Source: Pseudofrankia asymbiotica
GTDB lineage: Bacteria; Actinomycetota; Actinomycetes; Frankiales; Frankiaceae
Assembly: GCF_001983105.1 (NCBI RefSeq)
Contig: NZ_MOMC01000055.1
Location: 9,248-20,116 of the forward strand
DNA: 10,869 nucleotides
Reading direction: 5' to 3'
Part shown: positions 1 through 8,037 of the stretch, in pieces
Layout: every line of letters begins with the position of its first letter
Numbering within the stretch: the stretch's first letter is position 1
The notes under the pieces: generated by a model
Seen by the model: the letters and a program-made list of their open reading frames with translations, nothing else
The model's database searches: none
Told to the model about the DNA's origin: nothing
Position numbers and translations under genes: made by a program

Positions 1-1584
1 CGGGCCCTGCTCGACGACCCGGCCGCGGCTCATCACCGAGACCGTGTGGGAGATCTCCGCGACGACCGCCAGGTCGTGCGAGACGAACAGGTAGGACAGG
101 CCAAGCTCGGCCTGCAGCTCGGTGAGCAGCAGCAGGATCTGCTCCTGGACCGAGACGTCGAGGGCCGAGACCGGCTCGTCGAGCATGAGCAGGTCGGGGC
201 GGGGAGCCAGCGCCCTGGCGATCGCGACGCGCTGGCGCTGGCCACCGGACAGCTCGGTGGGCAGGCGGTCGAGGTAGGACGCGGGCAGCGCCACCTGGTC
301 GAGCAGCTCCCTGGCGCGCAGGTGCCGGCTGCGCCGGTCGCCGATCCGGAACGCCACCAGCGGCTCGATGATCGACTGCTTGATCGTGAACTTCGGGTCG
401 AGGGCCGCGAACGGGTTCTGGTGCACGATCTGGGCCTTGCGCCGCAGCGGCCGCAGCCGGCCCCACGACAGGCCGGCCAGCTCCGCGCCGTCCAGGACGA
501 TCGAGCCGCTGGTCGGCGTCTCGAGCCCGAGGGCGATCCGCAGCGTGGTCGTCTTGCCGCAGCCGGACTCGCCGACGAGCGCGTGGGTCTGCCCGCGCGG
601 CACGGCCAGCGAGACGCCGTCGAGCGCGTTGAAGCCACGCTGGCCGCGGCGGCTGTCGCCGGCCCCGAACGTCTTGTGGACGTCGGTGAGGGTCAGGACC
701 GCCTCGGGAGCCGCCTGGCCCCGGACGTCGAAGCGCGGGACGACCCGGCCGCCGTGCGCGAGCCCCGGGGCGGCGGCGATGAGCGCCCGGGTATATGCCT
801 GCCGGGGCGAGACCAGGATCGTCGCCGGGTCGCCCTGCTCGACGACGCGGCCGTCGCGCATGACGAGGACCCGGTCGGCCCGGTCGGCGGCGACCGCCAG
901 GTCGTGCGTGATGAGCAGCAGCGAGATGCCCTGCTCGCGGACCAGGCCGGTCAGGTGGTCGAGAATCCTGCGCTCGACGGTGACGTCGAGGGCGCTGGTC
1001 GGCTCGTCGGCGATGATCAGTTTGGGCCTGCCGGCGAGCGCGATCGCGATGAGCACCCGCTGGCGCAGGCCACCGGACAGCTCGTGCGGGTACTGGCGGG
1101 CCCGCTGCTCCGGGTCGGGCACGCCGGCCTGGCCCAGCAGCTCGTGGACCTCGGCGTCGACGGCGGGCCCGGTGACGCCGCGCAGCCTCACCGCCTCGGC
1201 GATCTGGGCGCCGATCCGCCGGGTCGGGTTGAGGCCGACCATCGGGTCCTGCGGGACCAGGCCGACGACCCGGCCGCGCAGCGGGCGCAGCGTCCTCTCC
1301 TTGGCGCCCGCCGTCTCGACCCCGTCGACGAGGACTGAGCCGGCGGTGACCCGGCCGCTGTCCGGCAGCAGGCCGATGACGGCGCTGGCGGTCGTGGTCT
1401 TGCCCGACCCGGACTCGCCGACGATCGCGACGATCTCCCCGCGGCCGATGGTGAGGTCGAGCCCGATCACGGCCGGCGTGACCCGGCGGTGCCGGACGTA
1501 GCCGACGTCGAGGCCCCTGATCTCGACGATCGGGCCTTCGTCGTCGGTCGGCGCGGTGGCCGGGGCGAGCGTGGTGGCCGTCAT
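1..1584 (-). CDS. Double-domain peptide/nickel-type ABC transporter ATPase (DppD-DppF fusion), 3' end outside window
   Basis: This cytoplasmic ATPase drives the importer formed with the two permeases encoded just upstream. The frame is open from ATG 1584 to base 1, giving 528 residues with no stop, so the C-terminus is cut by the window edge; the family usually runs a few dozen residues further. Two complete nucleotide-binding domains are visible. Domain 1 has Walker A GESGSGKT (56-63), Q-loop Gln112, signature LSGG (169-172), Walker B LIIADEP (189-195), D-loop SALD and H-loop His227. Domain 2 has Walker A GESGCGKT (338-345), Gln389, LSGGQ (445-449), LLMLDEP (465-471) and His503. Both sites therefore look catalytically intact. 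The start overlaps the stop of the permease gene (ATGA), with AGGAG eight bases upstream inside that gene. Fused DppD/DppF ATPases are common in actinobacterial family-5 importers. The substrate cannot be read from this protein. Confidence 0.95.
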   Translation of the reverse strand, partial: MTATTLAPATAPTDDEGPIVEIRGLDVGYVRHRRVTPAVIGLDLTIGRGEIVAIVGESGSGKTTTASAVIGLLPDSGRVTAGSVLVDGVETAGAKERTLRPLRGRVVGLVPQDPMVGLNPTRRIGAQIAEAVRLRGVTGPAVDAEVHELLGQAGVPDPEQRARQYPHELSGGLRQRVLIAIALAGRPKLIIADEPTSALDVTVERRILDHLTGLVREQGISLLLITHDLAVAADRADRVLVMRDGRVVEQGDPATILVSPRQAYTRALIAAAPGLAHGGRVVPRFDVRGQAAPEAVLTLTDVHKTFGAGDSRRGQRGFNALDGVSLAVPRGQTHALVGESGCGKTTTLRIALGLETPTSGSIVLDGAELAGLSWGRLRPLRRKAQIVHQNPFAALDPKFTIKQSIIEPLVAFRIGDRRSRHLRARELLDQVALPASYLDRLPTELSGGQRQRVAIARALAPRPDLLMLDEPVSALDVSVQEQILLLLTELQAELGLSYLFVSHDLAVVAEISHTVSVMSRGRVVEQGP

Positions 1585-2639
1585 CGGTCCAGCTCCTGGA
1601 GCGTCTTGGAGATGTGGTTGAGGGCGAGGACCAGCAGGGCCACGAACAGGCCCGGGAGCAGGCTCAGCCAGGAGGCGGTGACCAGGTAGCCGCGCCCGTC
1701 GGAGATCAGGGTTCCCCACTCGGCGGCCGGCGGTTTCGCGCCGAAGCCGAGGAAGCTCAGCGACGCGATCGCGATGATCGCGACCCCGGCGTCCAGCACC
1801 ACCAGGACCGCGACCGGGCCCCACGAGTTGGGCAGGATGTGGCGGACCAGCACCCGGCCCCAGGACGCGCCGCCGGCGCGCGCGGCCTCCACGTACGGCA
1901 GCGTCCTGACCCGCAGCACCTCGGCCCGGGTCGTGCGGGCGAACCCGGGGATGATGCCGACCCCGACGGCGACCGCGACCGGCACGGTGCCGTAGCCGAG
2001 CGCCGTGACGATGGACAGCGCGAGCAGCAGGCCGGGGATCGCCAGCTGCACGTCGACGATCCGCATGAGCAGCGCGTCGACGAACCCGCCCACGAAACCG
2101 GCGACGACGCCGAGCGCGAGGCCGGCGACGACCGCGATGCCCAGCGCGATCAGCGTCGCCTTGATGGTCAGCGCCGAGCCGTGCAGCATCCGGCTCCACA
2201 GGTCGCGGCCGTAGACGTCGGTGCCGAACAGGTGATGGCGGTTCGGCGGGGCGACCGCCAGCTCGGGATGGGTGTCGAAGGGGCTCTGGTGGGCGAACAG
2301 GCCGGGCGCGAAGGCCGAGGCGACCACGAAGAGCACGTAGAGCAGCGCCAGCAGGAAAACCGGCCTGCGGGTGAGCTGCGCGAGGTTCGCGCGCACGCCG
2401 GCCCAGCGCCCGCCGCCCCGCTCGGCGCGGTCCGCGCCGGCCGGCTCGGCGACGCCGGCCACGTCGGCCCCGGCCTCGTCGGCCCCGGCCGTCGCGGTGG
2501 CGCTCGTCGTCACGGTGGCGCCGTTCGCCGCGGCGGCCTCGGTCGTGGCGGAGACCTCGGTCGCGGCGGTGGCGGGGGGCTTGGCGGTGGGCACGAGGGC
2601 CCGGTCCCGCTCGGAGATGAGATGGACGTCCGCGGTCAC
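1581..2639 (-). CDS. DppC-type ABC transporter permease
   Basis: Inner-membrane permease subunit of a peptide/nickel-family importer, 352 residues. The conserved start of the core is seen at LFGTDVYGRDLWSRMLHG (138-154-like region). Hydrophobic spans lie near 93-112, 160-188, 196-215, 218-232, 276-298 and 325-341. The EAA loop that docks on the ATPase is at about 249-270 (YVEAARAGGASWGRVLVRH), and the family motif PPAAEWGTLI follows at 303-312. The start is GTG 2639, overlapping the TGA of the other permease gene, with GGAGG ten bases upstream; no ATG is available before the core. The first roughly 75 residues are an unusual Ala/Thr/Glu-rich, low-complexity cytoplasmic tail. Its stop overlaps the ATPase start, so the subunits are probably translationally coupled. 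Confidence 0.93.
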   Translation of the reverse strand: MTADVHLISERDRALVPTAKPPATAATEVSATTEAAAANGATVTTSATATAGADEAGADVAGVAEPAGADRAERGGGRWAGVRANLAQLTRRPVFLLALLYVLFVVASAFAPGLFAHQSPFDTHPELAVAPPNRHHLFGTDVYGRDLWSRMLHGSALTIKATLIALGIAVVAGLALGVVAGFVGGFVDALLMRIVDVQLAIPGLLLALSIVTALGYGTVPVAVAVGVGIIPGFARTTRAEVLRVRTLPYVEAARAGGASWGRVLVRHILPNSWGPVAVLVVLDAGVAIIAIASLSFLGFGAKPPAAEWGTLISDGRGYLVTASWLSLLPGLFVALLVLALNHISKTLQELDR

Positions 2640-3625
2640 AGGGAACCGACCTCCACGGGGGCGTCGGGGGCACGCACCTTGCCGCCGCGGGCGTGCGAGA
2701 TCCGCGGGTCGAGCAGCGGGTAGAGCAGGTCGACGACCAGGTTGACGAACACGAACAGGGCGGCCGCGACGGTGACGATGCCGAGGACGACGGGCACGTC
2801 CTGGGAGAGCACCGCCTGCTGGGCGAGCCGGCCGATGCCCTCCCGGGTGAAGACCGTCTCGACGACGATCGACTGGGTCACGGTCAGGCCGACTAGCACG
2901 CCGAGGATCGTCATCGCGGGCAGCGCCGCGTTGCGGAACGCGTGCTTGAGGTGCACCGCCGAGCGGGACAGCCCCTTGGCGCGCGCGGTGACGATGTAGG
3001 GCTGGCGCAGCGTCTCCTCGAAGCTCTTGATGAGCACCTGCGCCAGCACCGCCGACGTGAGCAGCGAGATCGTGACGACCGGCATCACCAGCGAGCCGAA
3101 GCCCTGCGTCCCCGTCGCGGGGAAGAGGCCCAGGTTGAACGAGAAGACCTGGATGAGCAGCAGCGCGATGAAGAACTGCGGGAACGACGCGCCGAGCGCC
3201 GGCAGCCGGGACAGGAAGACCCGCAGCGGGTTGAACCGCACGAACGTCGCGACGTACGCCAGCAGGGCGCCGGCGACGAGCGAGACGACCGCGGCGCCCG
3301 CGGACAGCAGCAGGGTCTGGCCGACCCGCTGGCTGATCAGCTCGGTGACCGGGACGTGCTGGGTCAGCGAGGTGCCGAAGTCACCGTGCAGCGCGTCGAC
3401 GAGGTGGTGCCAGTACTGCGCCCAGATGGACTCGTCGAGGCCGAACTGGTGCTTGAGCGCGGCCACCTGCTCGGCGCCGAGGCTGTCCTCGTCGATGCCG
3501 GCGGCGCCGAGCTGCAGCTTCACCGGGTCGCTCGGCAGCAGGTAGAGGATCATGAACGTGACCGTGAACGCGGCCCACAGCACGGCGATCGCCTGCAGGA
3601 CGCGTCCGACGATGTATCTGGTCAT
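2636..3625 (-). CDS. DppB-type ABC transporter permease
   Basis: Inner-membrane permease partner of the DppC-type subunit, 329 residues from the chosen start. It begins MTRYIVGRVLQAIAVLW, the usual DppB opening, with a first membrane span at about 4-30. An extracytoplasmic segment (about 31-100) contains the family-typical FGLDESIWAQYWHHL and GDFGTSL stretches. Further spans lie near 101-128, 150-170, 178-200, 237-258 and 279-305. The EAA loop is at about 210-236 (YIVTARAKGLSRSAVHLKHA). ATG 3625 is preferred to GTG 3643 because AGGGAG (3635-3640) lies nine bases before it and inside the longer version, and because the N-terminus then matches the family. It follows the binding-protein gene by 76 bases that hold a strong hairpin, and its TGA overlaps the GTG of the next permease. 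Confidence 0.93.
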   Translation of the reverse strand: MTRYIVGRVLQAIAVLWAAFTVTFMILYLLPSDPVKLQLGAAGIDEDSLGAEQVAALKHQFGLDESIWAQYWHHLVDALHGDFGTSLTQHVPVTELISQRVGQTLLLSAGAAVVSLVAGALLAYVATFVRFNPLRVFLSRLPALGASFPQFFIALLLIQVFSFNLGLFPATGTQGFGSLVMPVVTISLLTSAVLAQVLIKSFEETLRQPYIVTARAKGLSRSAVHLKHAFRNAALPAMTILGVLVGLTVTQSIVVETVFTREGIGRLAQQAVLSQDVPVVLGIVTVAAALFVFVNLVVDLLYPLLDPRISHARGGKVRAPDAPVEVGSL

Positions 3626-3634
3626 TCGCTTGGG

Positions 3635-3640
3635 CTCCCT
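3635..3640 (-). promoter_or_regulatory. Ribosome binding site deciding the DppB-type start
   Basis: AGGGAG on the minus strand sits nine bases upstream of ATG 3625. It would fall inside the coding region if GTG 3643 were used, which argues for the shorter protein. Confidence 0.6.
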
Positions 3641-3659
3641 CACGAGGGTCCGCGGCGTA

Positions 3660-3694
3660 CCGCCGCCCGCCCGGGAGAACCGGGCGGGCGGCGG
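3660..3694 (-). terminator. 15-bp GC-only hairpin between binding-protein and permease genes
   Basis: Bases 3660-3674 and 3680-3694 form a perfect 15-bp inverted repeat made only of G-C pairs, with a five-base loop (GAGAA on the plus strand). It starts seven bases after the TAG of the binding-protein gene. There is no T-tract, so a classical intrinsic terminator is doubtful. Hairpins at this place in importer operons usually stabilise the binding-protein message or partly stop transcription, giving more binding protein than permease. That role is inferred here. Confidence 0.6.
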
Positions 3695-3701
3695 GCGGGA
3701 A

Positions 3702-5387
3702 CTAGCTGTTGTCCTTCCACACGTCGTTGAGCCGCAGGAAGCTCTCCGAGGTGAACGCGAAGCCGTGGAGGTGGCTGGAGACGCCGGCCATCTGCACCCG
3801 CTCGAACAGCGGGAAGGAGATGCCCTCGTCGATCAGGTAGTCCTGCAGGTCGGCGTAGGCCTTGGAGATCTGGGCCTCGTCGGTGGTCTGCAGGGCCTGC
3901 TTGAACAGCCCCTGGAGGTGCGCGATGACCTCCGGCGACGCCGAGCGGTTCGCGAGCGCCTTCGAGTTCGCCACGTCCGGGTTGAGGATGAACTGCAGCG
4001 CGCCGGGGTTGGCCCGGGTGAAGTAGGTGCTCGTCAGGTCGTAGTCGCCGCTCGGCAGGTACGTCGACTGCTCGGCCGGGGTCAGCGTGCGCAGGCTCAG
4101 GTTGATGCCGACCTTCTTCAGCTGGGCCTGGAGCAGCTCGGCGCCGGCGGTGAACTGGGTGACCGGGTAGTCGAGCGTCAGCTCCTTGCCGTCCTTGAAG
4201 CGGAAGCCGTCCTTGCCGACCGTCCAGCCGGCCGCGTCGAGGATCTTCTGCGCGCCCGCCGGGTCGTAGGCGAGCTTCGCGGACTCCGACTTGAAGTACG
4301 GCGTGGTCGAGTTGAAGACGCCCTGGACGACCGGGTAGTCGGGCCCGAAGACCGTCGACGCGTACGTCTTGACGTCGATCGCCTTGTAGAGCGCCTCACG
4401 GAGCTGCGGGTCGGCGAGCGGATGCCCGTCGGCGGTGTTCGCGAAGTGGGTGTTGGCGACGCCCGGCAGGGCGCGCTGCTCGACCGTGTCGCCCGACTTC
4501 TCGATCAGCTTGGTGTCCTGGACCGTGAACGGGTTACGCGGCCAGGCGATGTCGATCGCCCCGCTGACCAGGTTCCCGGTGCGGACGCTGTCCTCGCCGA
4601 CGTAGGTGAAGATGACCTTGTCGAGGTACGCCGCGCCCTTGTTCTGGACGAGCTCCGACGGCCAGCCGTACGGCGTCGGCCGCTTGGTCAGGACCGTCTC
4701 GACCTTCGCGGTGTAGTGGTCGAGGACGAACTGGCCGGAGCCGATGACGCCCTTGCCGGTGCAGCGGTCGGCCGGCGTGGCCTGGTACTCGGCCGGGTCG
4801 GTGATCGCCAGGTTCGTCGTCGACGTCGCCTGCAGGAACGACGAGTTCGGCTGGCTGAGGTGCAGCCGCACGGTCGCCGGGTCGACGACGGTCGCGCCCG
4901 TCAGGCCCTGCACGTAGGAGGAGCCGTACGCCACGCCCTTGGTCGCCGCGACGGTGGCGACCCAGCCGGCGGCGTCGTCGGCGACGAGCTGAGCGTCGAC
5001 CTTCTTGCCGTTGCTGAGGGTGACGCCGTCCCGGAGATGGAAGGTGTAGGTCAGGCCGTCGGAGCTGATCTCCCAGCTCTTCGCCAGCCAGGGCACGATC
5101 TTCCCGGTCTTCGGGTCCTGGTCGGTGAGGGAGTCCGCGAAGTTGCGGATGATCGTGCGGTGCTCGATCCAGTACACCTGGAACGGGTCGATGCAGGACA
5201 GGACCGGGTTGTCGGGGAAGAACGAGACCTTCAGGGCCCCGCCGGTCCTGGGCTCGCTCCCGGCCGGTGCCGCCGCCTGGCTGTTCCCACCGCCGCAGGC
5301 GGCCAGGGCCAGGAGCCCGGCGGTGGCGGCGGCGGCGAGGGGGAGGCGGCGCCCGGCCCGTGGGGCCAGACGTCTCAGGATGGTCAT
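3702..5387 (-). CDS. Family-5 extracellular solute-binding lipoprotein of the ABC importer
   Basis: Captures the substrate outside the membrane and hands it to the two permeases. It has 561 residues from ATG 5387, preceded by AAAGGG with a seven-base spacer; the open frame extends to 5420 but that extension adds no signal. The N-terminus is a lipoprotein signal: Arg-rich n-region, hydrophobic stretch at 15-30 and lipobox LAAC with Cys31, then a Gly/Ala linker. The family-5 (DppA/OppA/NikA) signature region is at about 98-131 (PWLAKSWEISSDGLTYTFHL, then RDGV and DA). Length fits the family. Two further cysteines, in LSCIDPF (Cys65) and DRCTGKG (Cys209), could form a disulfide. A family-5 fold can bind peptides, nickel, opines or other small molecules. 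Context with monooxygenases suggests an organosulfur ligand, perhaps like the predicted KPN_01854-type binding proteins; that family link is from memory and unverified. Confidence 0.93.
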   Translation of the reverse strand: MTILRRLAPRAGRRLPLAAAATAGLLALAACGGGNSQAAAPAGSEPRTGGALKVSFFPDNPVLSCIDPFQVYWIEHRTIIRNFADSLTDQDPKTGKIVPWLAKSWEISSDGLTYTFHLRDGVTLSNGKKVDAQLVADDAAGWVATVAATKGVAYGSSYVQGLTGATVVDPATVRLHLSQPNSSFLQATSTTNLAITDPAEYQATPADRCTGKGVIGSGQFVLDHYTAKVETVLTKRPTPYGWPSELVQNKGAAYLDKVIFTYVGEDSVRTGNLVSGAIDIAWPRNPFTVQDTKLIEKSGDTVEQRALPGVANTHFANTADGHPLADPQLREALYKAIDVKTYASTVFGPDYPVVQGVFNSTTPYFKSESAKLAYDPAGAQKILDAAGWTVGKDGFRFKDGKELTLDYPVTQFTAGAELLQAQLKKVGINLSLRTLTPAEQSTYLPSGDYDLTSTYFTRANPGALQFILNPDVANSKALANRSASPEVIAHLQGLFKQALQTTDEAQISKAYADLQDYLIDEGISFPLFERVQMAGVSSHLHGFAFTSESFLRLNDVWKDNS

Positions 5388-5487
5388 GCGGGTGCCCTTT
5401 CGGAACCAGGCACGCGGCACCTCGGACGAGGCGCGCGGCAGGGATGGATGGCGGTGCGCTGAGGGTGGGTGGCGCGGGACGGGTGGT

Positions 5488-6708
5488 TCAGGCGCCGAGG
5501 ACGCGGCGGCCGCTTGCCAGCAGGGCGGCGTCCTCCTGCGGCGGGTGCACCCGGATACAGAGCGCGTCGCGCAGGTGGCGCTCCAGCGGGTGGTGGCGGG
5601 ACAGGCCCGGGTTGCCCAGGGCCGCGACCGCGGTCTGGGTGGCGGCGATCACCGAGCGGGCGACGGCCGCCTTCAGGACGGACAGCTCGGGCACGAGCGA
5701 GGTGTCGCCGGCCTCGAGCCGCAGCAGCGCGCCGTGCAGCAGCGTCTCCGCCTGGACGACCTGCAGGTCGATCTCGCCGGCGACCGCCTGGATCCGCTCG
5801 GTCGTCGCGATCGGCCGGCCGAGCGCGGAGGGCACCCGCGAGCGGGCGAACTCGGCGAACGCCGCGCGGGCCGCCCTGGCGACGCCGACGTAGAGCGCCG
5901 GATGGCCGAAGCCGCCCGGCCCGGCCATCGCGGCCGGGTCCCGGTACACGCCGTCGGGCCCGCGGGGGATCTCGACGAACGCGTCGGCGGGGAGCTCCAC
6001 GTTCTCGTAGATCACGTCGTCGGTGTGGGTGGCACGCAGGCCCAGGTGGTCCCAGGTCCGGACCCAGCGAATGCCGGGGCGGCCGCCCGGGACGATCACG
6101 TGGCCGACGCGGGGCCGCGCGGGGTCGCCGCCCGGCTCGTCGGCGACCGCCCACACGACGTGGTAGGCCAGCGCCTCGCCGCCGCTGCCGTAGGCCTTGT
6201 GCCCGCTCAGCACCCAGCCGTCGGCGGTCCGGGTCGCGGTGGTCTTCGGGATGCCGCCGCGGGCCGGGGCGCCCAGCTCCGGCTCGGCGCGGATCGCGTT
6301 GACCAGCGCCGGGCCGTCGAGGGAGCGGCGCAGCAGGTCGTCGTAGTACGCCACCGGCCAGTGCGGGTGCGCGGCCTGGCCCGCGTGGCTCATCAGCAGG
6401 TTGGACGCGAGCAGGCCGACCGAGGCGTCGCCCTCGCCGATGGCCGTCAGGATCCGGACCAGGTCACGCTGGCCGACCCCCGGGCCGCCGTACCGCCGGC
6501 CGACGGTGGCGGTGAGCAGGCCCGCGCGGAACGCGACGTCGAGGCCCTTCCACGGCGTCTCGCCGGTGCGGTCGTACTCGGTGGCCGTCCCGGCGATCCC
6601 GGCGGTCACCGCCGCGAGCCCCTCGGCCGACAGGTCGGGAACCGGGAAGTCGTAGGCCGCCGCCTCGGGCGCGCTGTCGACCCGCACGCCGCCGGTGGCC
6701 GTGGTCAT
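5488..6708 (-). CDS. Acyl-CoA-dehydrogenase-fold flavin oxidoreductase, SfnB/DszC monooxygenase type
   Basis: 406 residues from ATG 6708, which overlaps the stop of the luciferase-family gene (ATGA); there is no good SD, so coupled translation is likely. The open frame extends much further upstream, but only inside that neighbour. The acyl-CoA-dehydrogenase layout is visible: N-terminal helices (about 26-130) with RYGGPGVGQRDLVRIL and GEGDASVG; middle beta domain with GWVLSGHKAYGSGG (164-177) and DHLGLRATHTDDVIYENVEL (220-239); C-terminal helical domain with GHPALYVGVARAARAAF (268-284). The end, HPLERHLRDALCIRVHPPQED (373-393), resembles the SfnB/DszC group of reduced-flavin-dependent monooxygenases rather than true dehydrogenases, and no dehydrogenase catalytic Glu is evident. 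SfnB-type proteins belong to sulfur acquisition. A reaction on C-S or S-oxidised substrates is inferred; the substrate is unknown. Confidence 0.88.
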   Translation of the reverse strand: MTTATGGVRVDSAPEAAAYDFPVPDLSAEGLAAVTAGIAGTATEYDRTGETPWKGLDVAFRAGLLTATVGRRYGGPGVGQRDLVRILTAIGEGDASVGLLASNLLMSHAGQAAHPHWPVAYYDDLLRRSLDGPALVNAIRAEPELGAPARGGIPKTTATRTADGWVLSGHKAYGSGGEALAYHVVWAVADEPGGDPARPRVGHVIVPGGRPGIRWVRTWDHLGLRATHTDDVIYENVELPADAFVEIPRGPDGVYRDPAAMAGPGGFGHPALYVGVARAARAAFAEFARSRVPSALGRPIATTERIQAVAGEIDLQVVQAETLLHGALLRLEAGDTSLVPELSVLKAAVARSVIAATQTAVAALGNPGLSRHHPLERHLRDALCIRVHPPQEDAALLASGRRVLGA

Positions 6709-7913
6709 GCCTGGCCCGCCGTCGCGTACCGGGAGTACTCCGGGGCGTAGTTGCCGAGGTGCTCGGCCTGCAGGGTGCCGCGCCGGCCGGTCTCCCTGCG
6801 ATGGGCGATCTCCTGGCGCACCAGCGGCAGCACGTACCGGCCGTAGTCCACCGCGTCGGCGAGGGTGTCGTACCCGCGGATCGAGACGAGCGACGCGCCG
6901 CGGTCGACGTAGTCGAGGATCGCGGCGGCGACCGTCTCGGGCGACCCGACCAGCGCGGTCGAGGCGCCGGCGGCGCCCGTGACGGCGGCGGTCTTGGTCC
7001 ACAGCGCGCGGTCGTAGAGCTCGGAGCGGTTCGCGAACGCGAGCGCGCGCTTCGAGCCGACGTTCTGCGGCGCCCCCTTGCCGATCATCCGCCCGGCGTA
7101 CTTCTGGAAGCTCTCGGCGACCTTCGCCACGTAGTCGTGCGCCTTCTCCCAGGCCAGCTCGTCGGTCCTCGCGATGATCGGGCGGAAGGTCACCCAGATC
7201 CGCGGCAGGGTGGTCCGCCCGGAGGCGCGGGCGATGCCGTTCACCCGCTCGATCTCGGAGCGCAGGTCGTCGAGCGGCTCGCCCCAGAAGCTGAAGATGT
7301 CGGCCTTCTCGCCGCCCACCTGGAACGCCTCGTCGGACTGGCCGCCGATCGAGATCGGGATCGGCGACGCGTAGGGCGCGAAGCCCGGGCCGAAGTCGTC
7401 GAACCGGTAGAACTCGCCGTCGTGGCTGAACGGCGCGGACTCGGTCCACGAGCGGCGCAGGACGTCGACGTACTCCGAGGTGCGGGCGTAGCGCCGCTCC
7501 TTCGGCAGGTAGTCGCCCTGGCGGGCCTGCTCCGCGTCGCTGCCCCCGGAGATGAGGTGCACGACGGCCCGGCCCTCGGTCAGCTGGTCGAGGGTGGCGA
7601 GCTTCTGCGCGCCGACGGTCGGGAACGTGGTGTTCGGCCGCAGCGCGACGATCGGGCGGATCCGCTCGGTGAGCTGGCCGACCGCGCTGGCGACGACGAA
7701 CGAGTCGGCGCTGTTCGAGCCGTAGGGCAGCAGCGTGTAGTCGTAGCCACCCTCCTCAAGGGCGGCCACGTAGCGGCGGAAGTACGCCAGGTCGATGCCC
7801 CTGGTCGGGACCGGGTTCAGCTCCGTCGACGGGTTCAGGTGCGAGAGGCTGATGAACTCCACCTCGGGCGAGGCGGTCTCGGGAATGGCCGAGTCGAAGT
7901 CGGGCACGGTCAT
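6705..7913 (-). CDS. SsuD-like luciferase-family (LLM) flavin-dependent monooxygenase
   Basis: 402 residues from ATG 7913, with AGAGG seven bases upstream; the frame opens earlier (to 7955) but that extension has no ribosome site. Motifs follow alkanesulfonate monooxygenase SsuD in order: ALRPNTTFPTVGAQKLATLD (90-109), LTEGRAVVHLISGG (111-124), RRYARTSEYVDVLRRSW (140-156), PIPISIGGQSDEAF (184-197), FWGEPLDDLRSEIERV (209-224) and TALVGSPETVAAAILDYVDR (319-338). Such enzymes are cytoplasmic TIM barrels that use FMNH2 and O2, often to cleave C-S bonds. Aligned by eye to remembered E. coli SsuD, Tyr331 is kept (Tyr348), but Cys54, Arg226, His228 and Arg297 appear as Ser68, Thr242, Arg244 and Thr312. 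The substrate is therefore probably not a simple alkanesulfonate. It is coupled to the SfnB-type gene by an ATGA overlap. No flavin reductase is nearby. Confidence 0.92.
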   Translation of the reverse strand: MTVPDFDSAIPETASPEVEFISLSHLNPSTELNPVPTRGIDLAYFRRYVAALEEGGYDYTLLPYGSNSADSFVVASAVGQLTERIRPIVALRPNTTFPTVGAQKLATLDQLTEGRAVVHLISGGSDAEQARQGDYLPKERRYARTSEYVDVLRRSWTESAPFSHDGEFYRFDDFGPGFAPYASPIPISIGGQSDEAFQVGGEKADIFSFWGEPLDDLRSEIERVNGIARASGRTTLPRIWVTFRPIIARTDELAWEKAHDYVAKVAESFQKYAGRMIGKGAPQNVGSKRALAFANRSELYDRALWTKTAAVTGAAGASTALVGSPETVAAAILDYVDRGASLVSIRGYDTLADAVDYGRYVLPLVRQEIAHRRETGRRGTLQAEHLGNYAPEYSRYATAGQA

Positions 7914-7968
7914 GGAAGGTCCTCTCGACGACGTTCGGAGTCTCAGCGAGGTCACGACGGCGCGGGGT

Positions 7969-8001
7969 CAGGGCGGGCCGGGCTGGCCAGGGCGGGCCAG
8001 C
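7969..8001 (-). repeat. Intergenic direct and inverted repeats between hydrolase and monooxygenase genes
   Basis: In the 124-base spacer, CAGGGCGGGCC occurs at 7969-7979 and again at 7988-7998. A 7-bp inverted repeat (GCTGGCC at 7982-7988, GGCCAGC at 7995-8001, six-base loop) could form a hairpin in the message about 36 bases after the hydrolase stop. This may affect message stability or processing, but GC-rich sequence makes such repeats by chance. Confidence 0.35.
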
Positions 8002-8037
8002 GTGGAAGGCGGTGGATGGCGGAGGGTGGTTGGCCTG

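Noticed and set aside
46..1338. Long open frame on the plus strand over the ATPase gene
   Set aside because: Opposite strand of a clear two-domain ABC ATPase. The product is an Arg/Asp/Gly-rich string without domains, as expected from antisense GC-rich DNA.
3552..5462. 636-codon plus-strand open frame over the solute-binding protein gene
   Set aside because: Antisense to a protein with a clear lipobox and family-5 signature; composition is low-complexity and matches nothing.
5488..7449. 653-residue version of the SfnB/DszC-type protein
   Set aside because: The added N-terminus is a frame-shifted reading of the SsuD-like gene. ATG 6708 overlapping its stop gives a protein of normal length.
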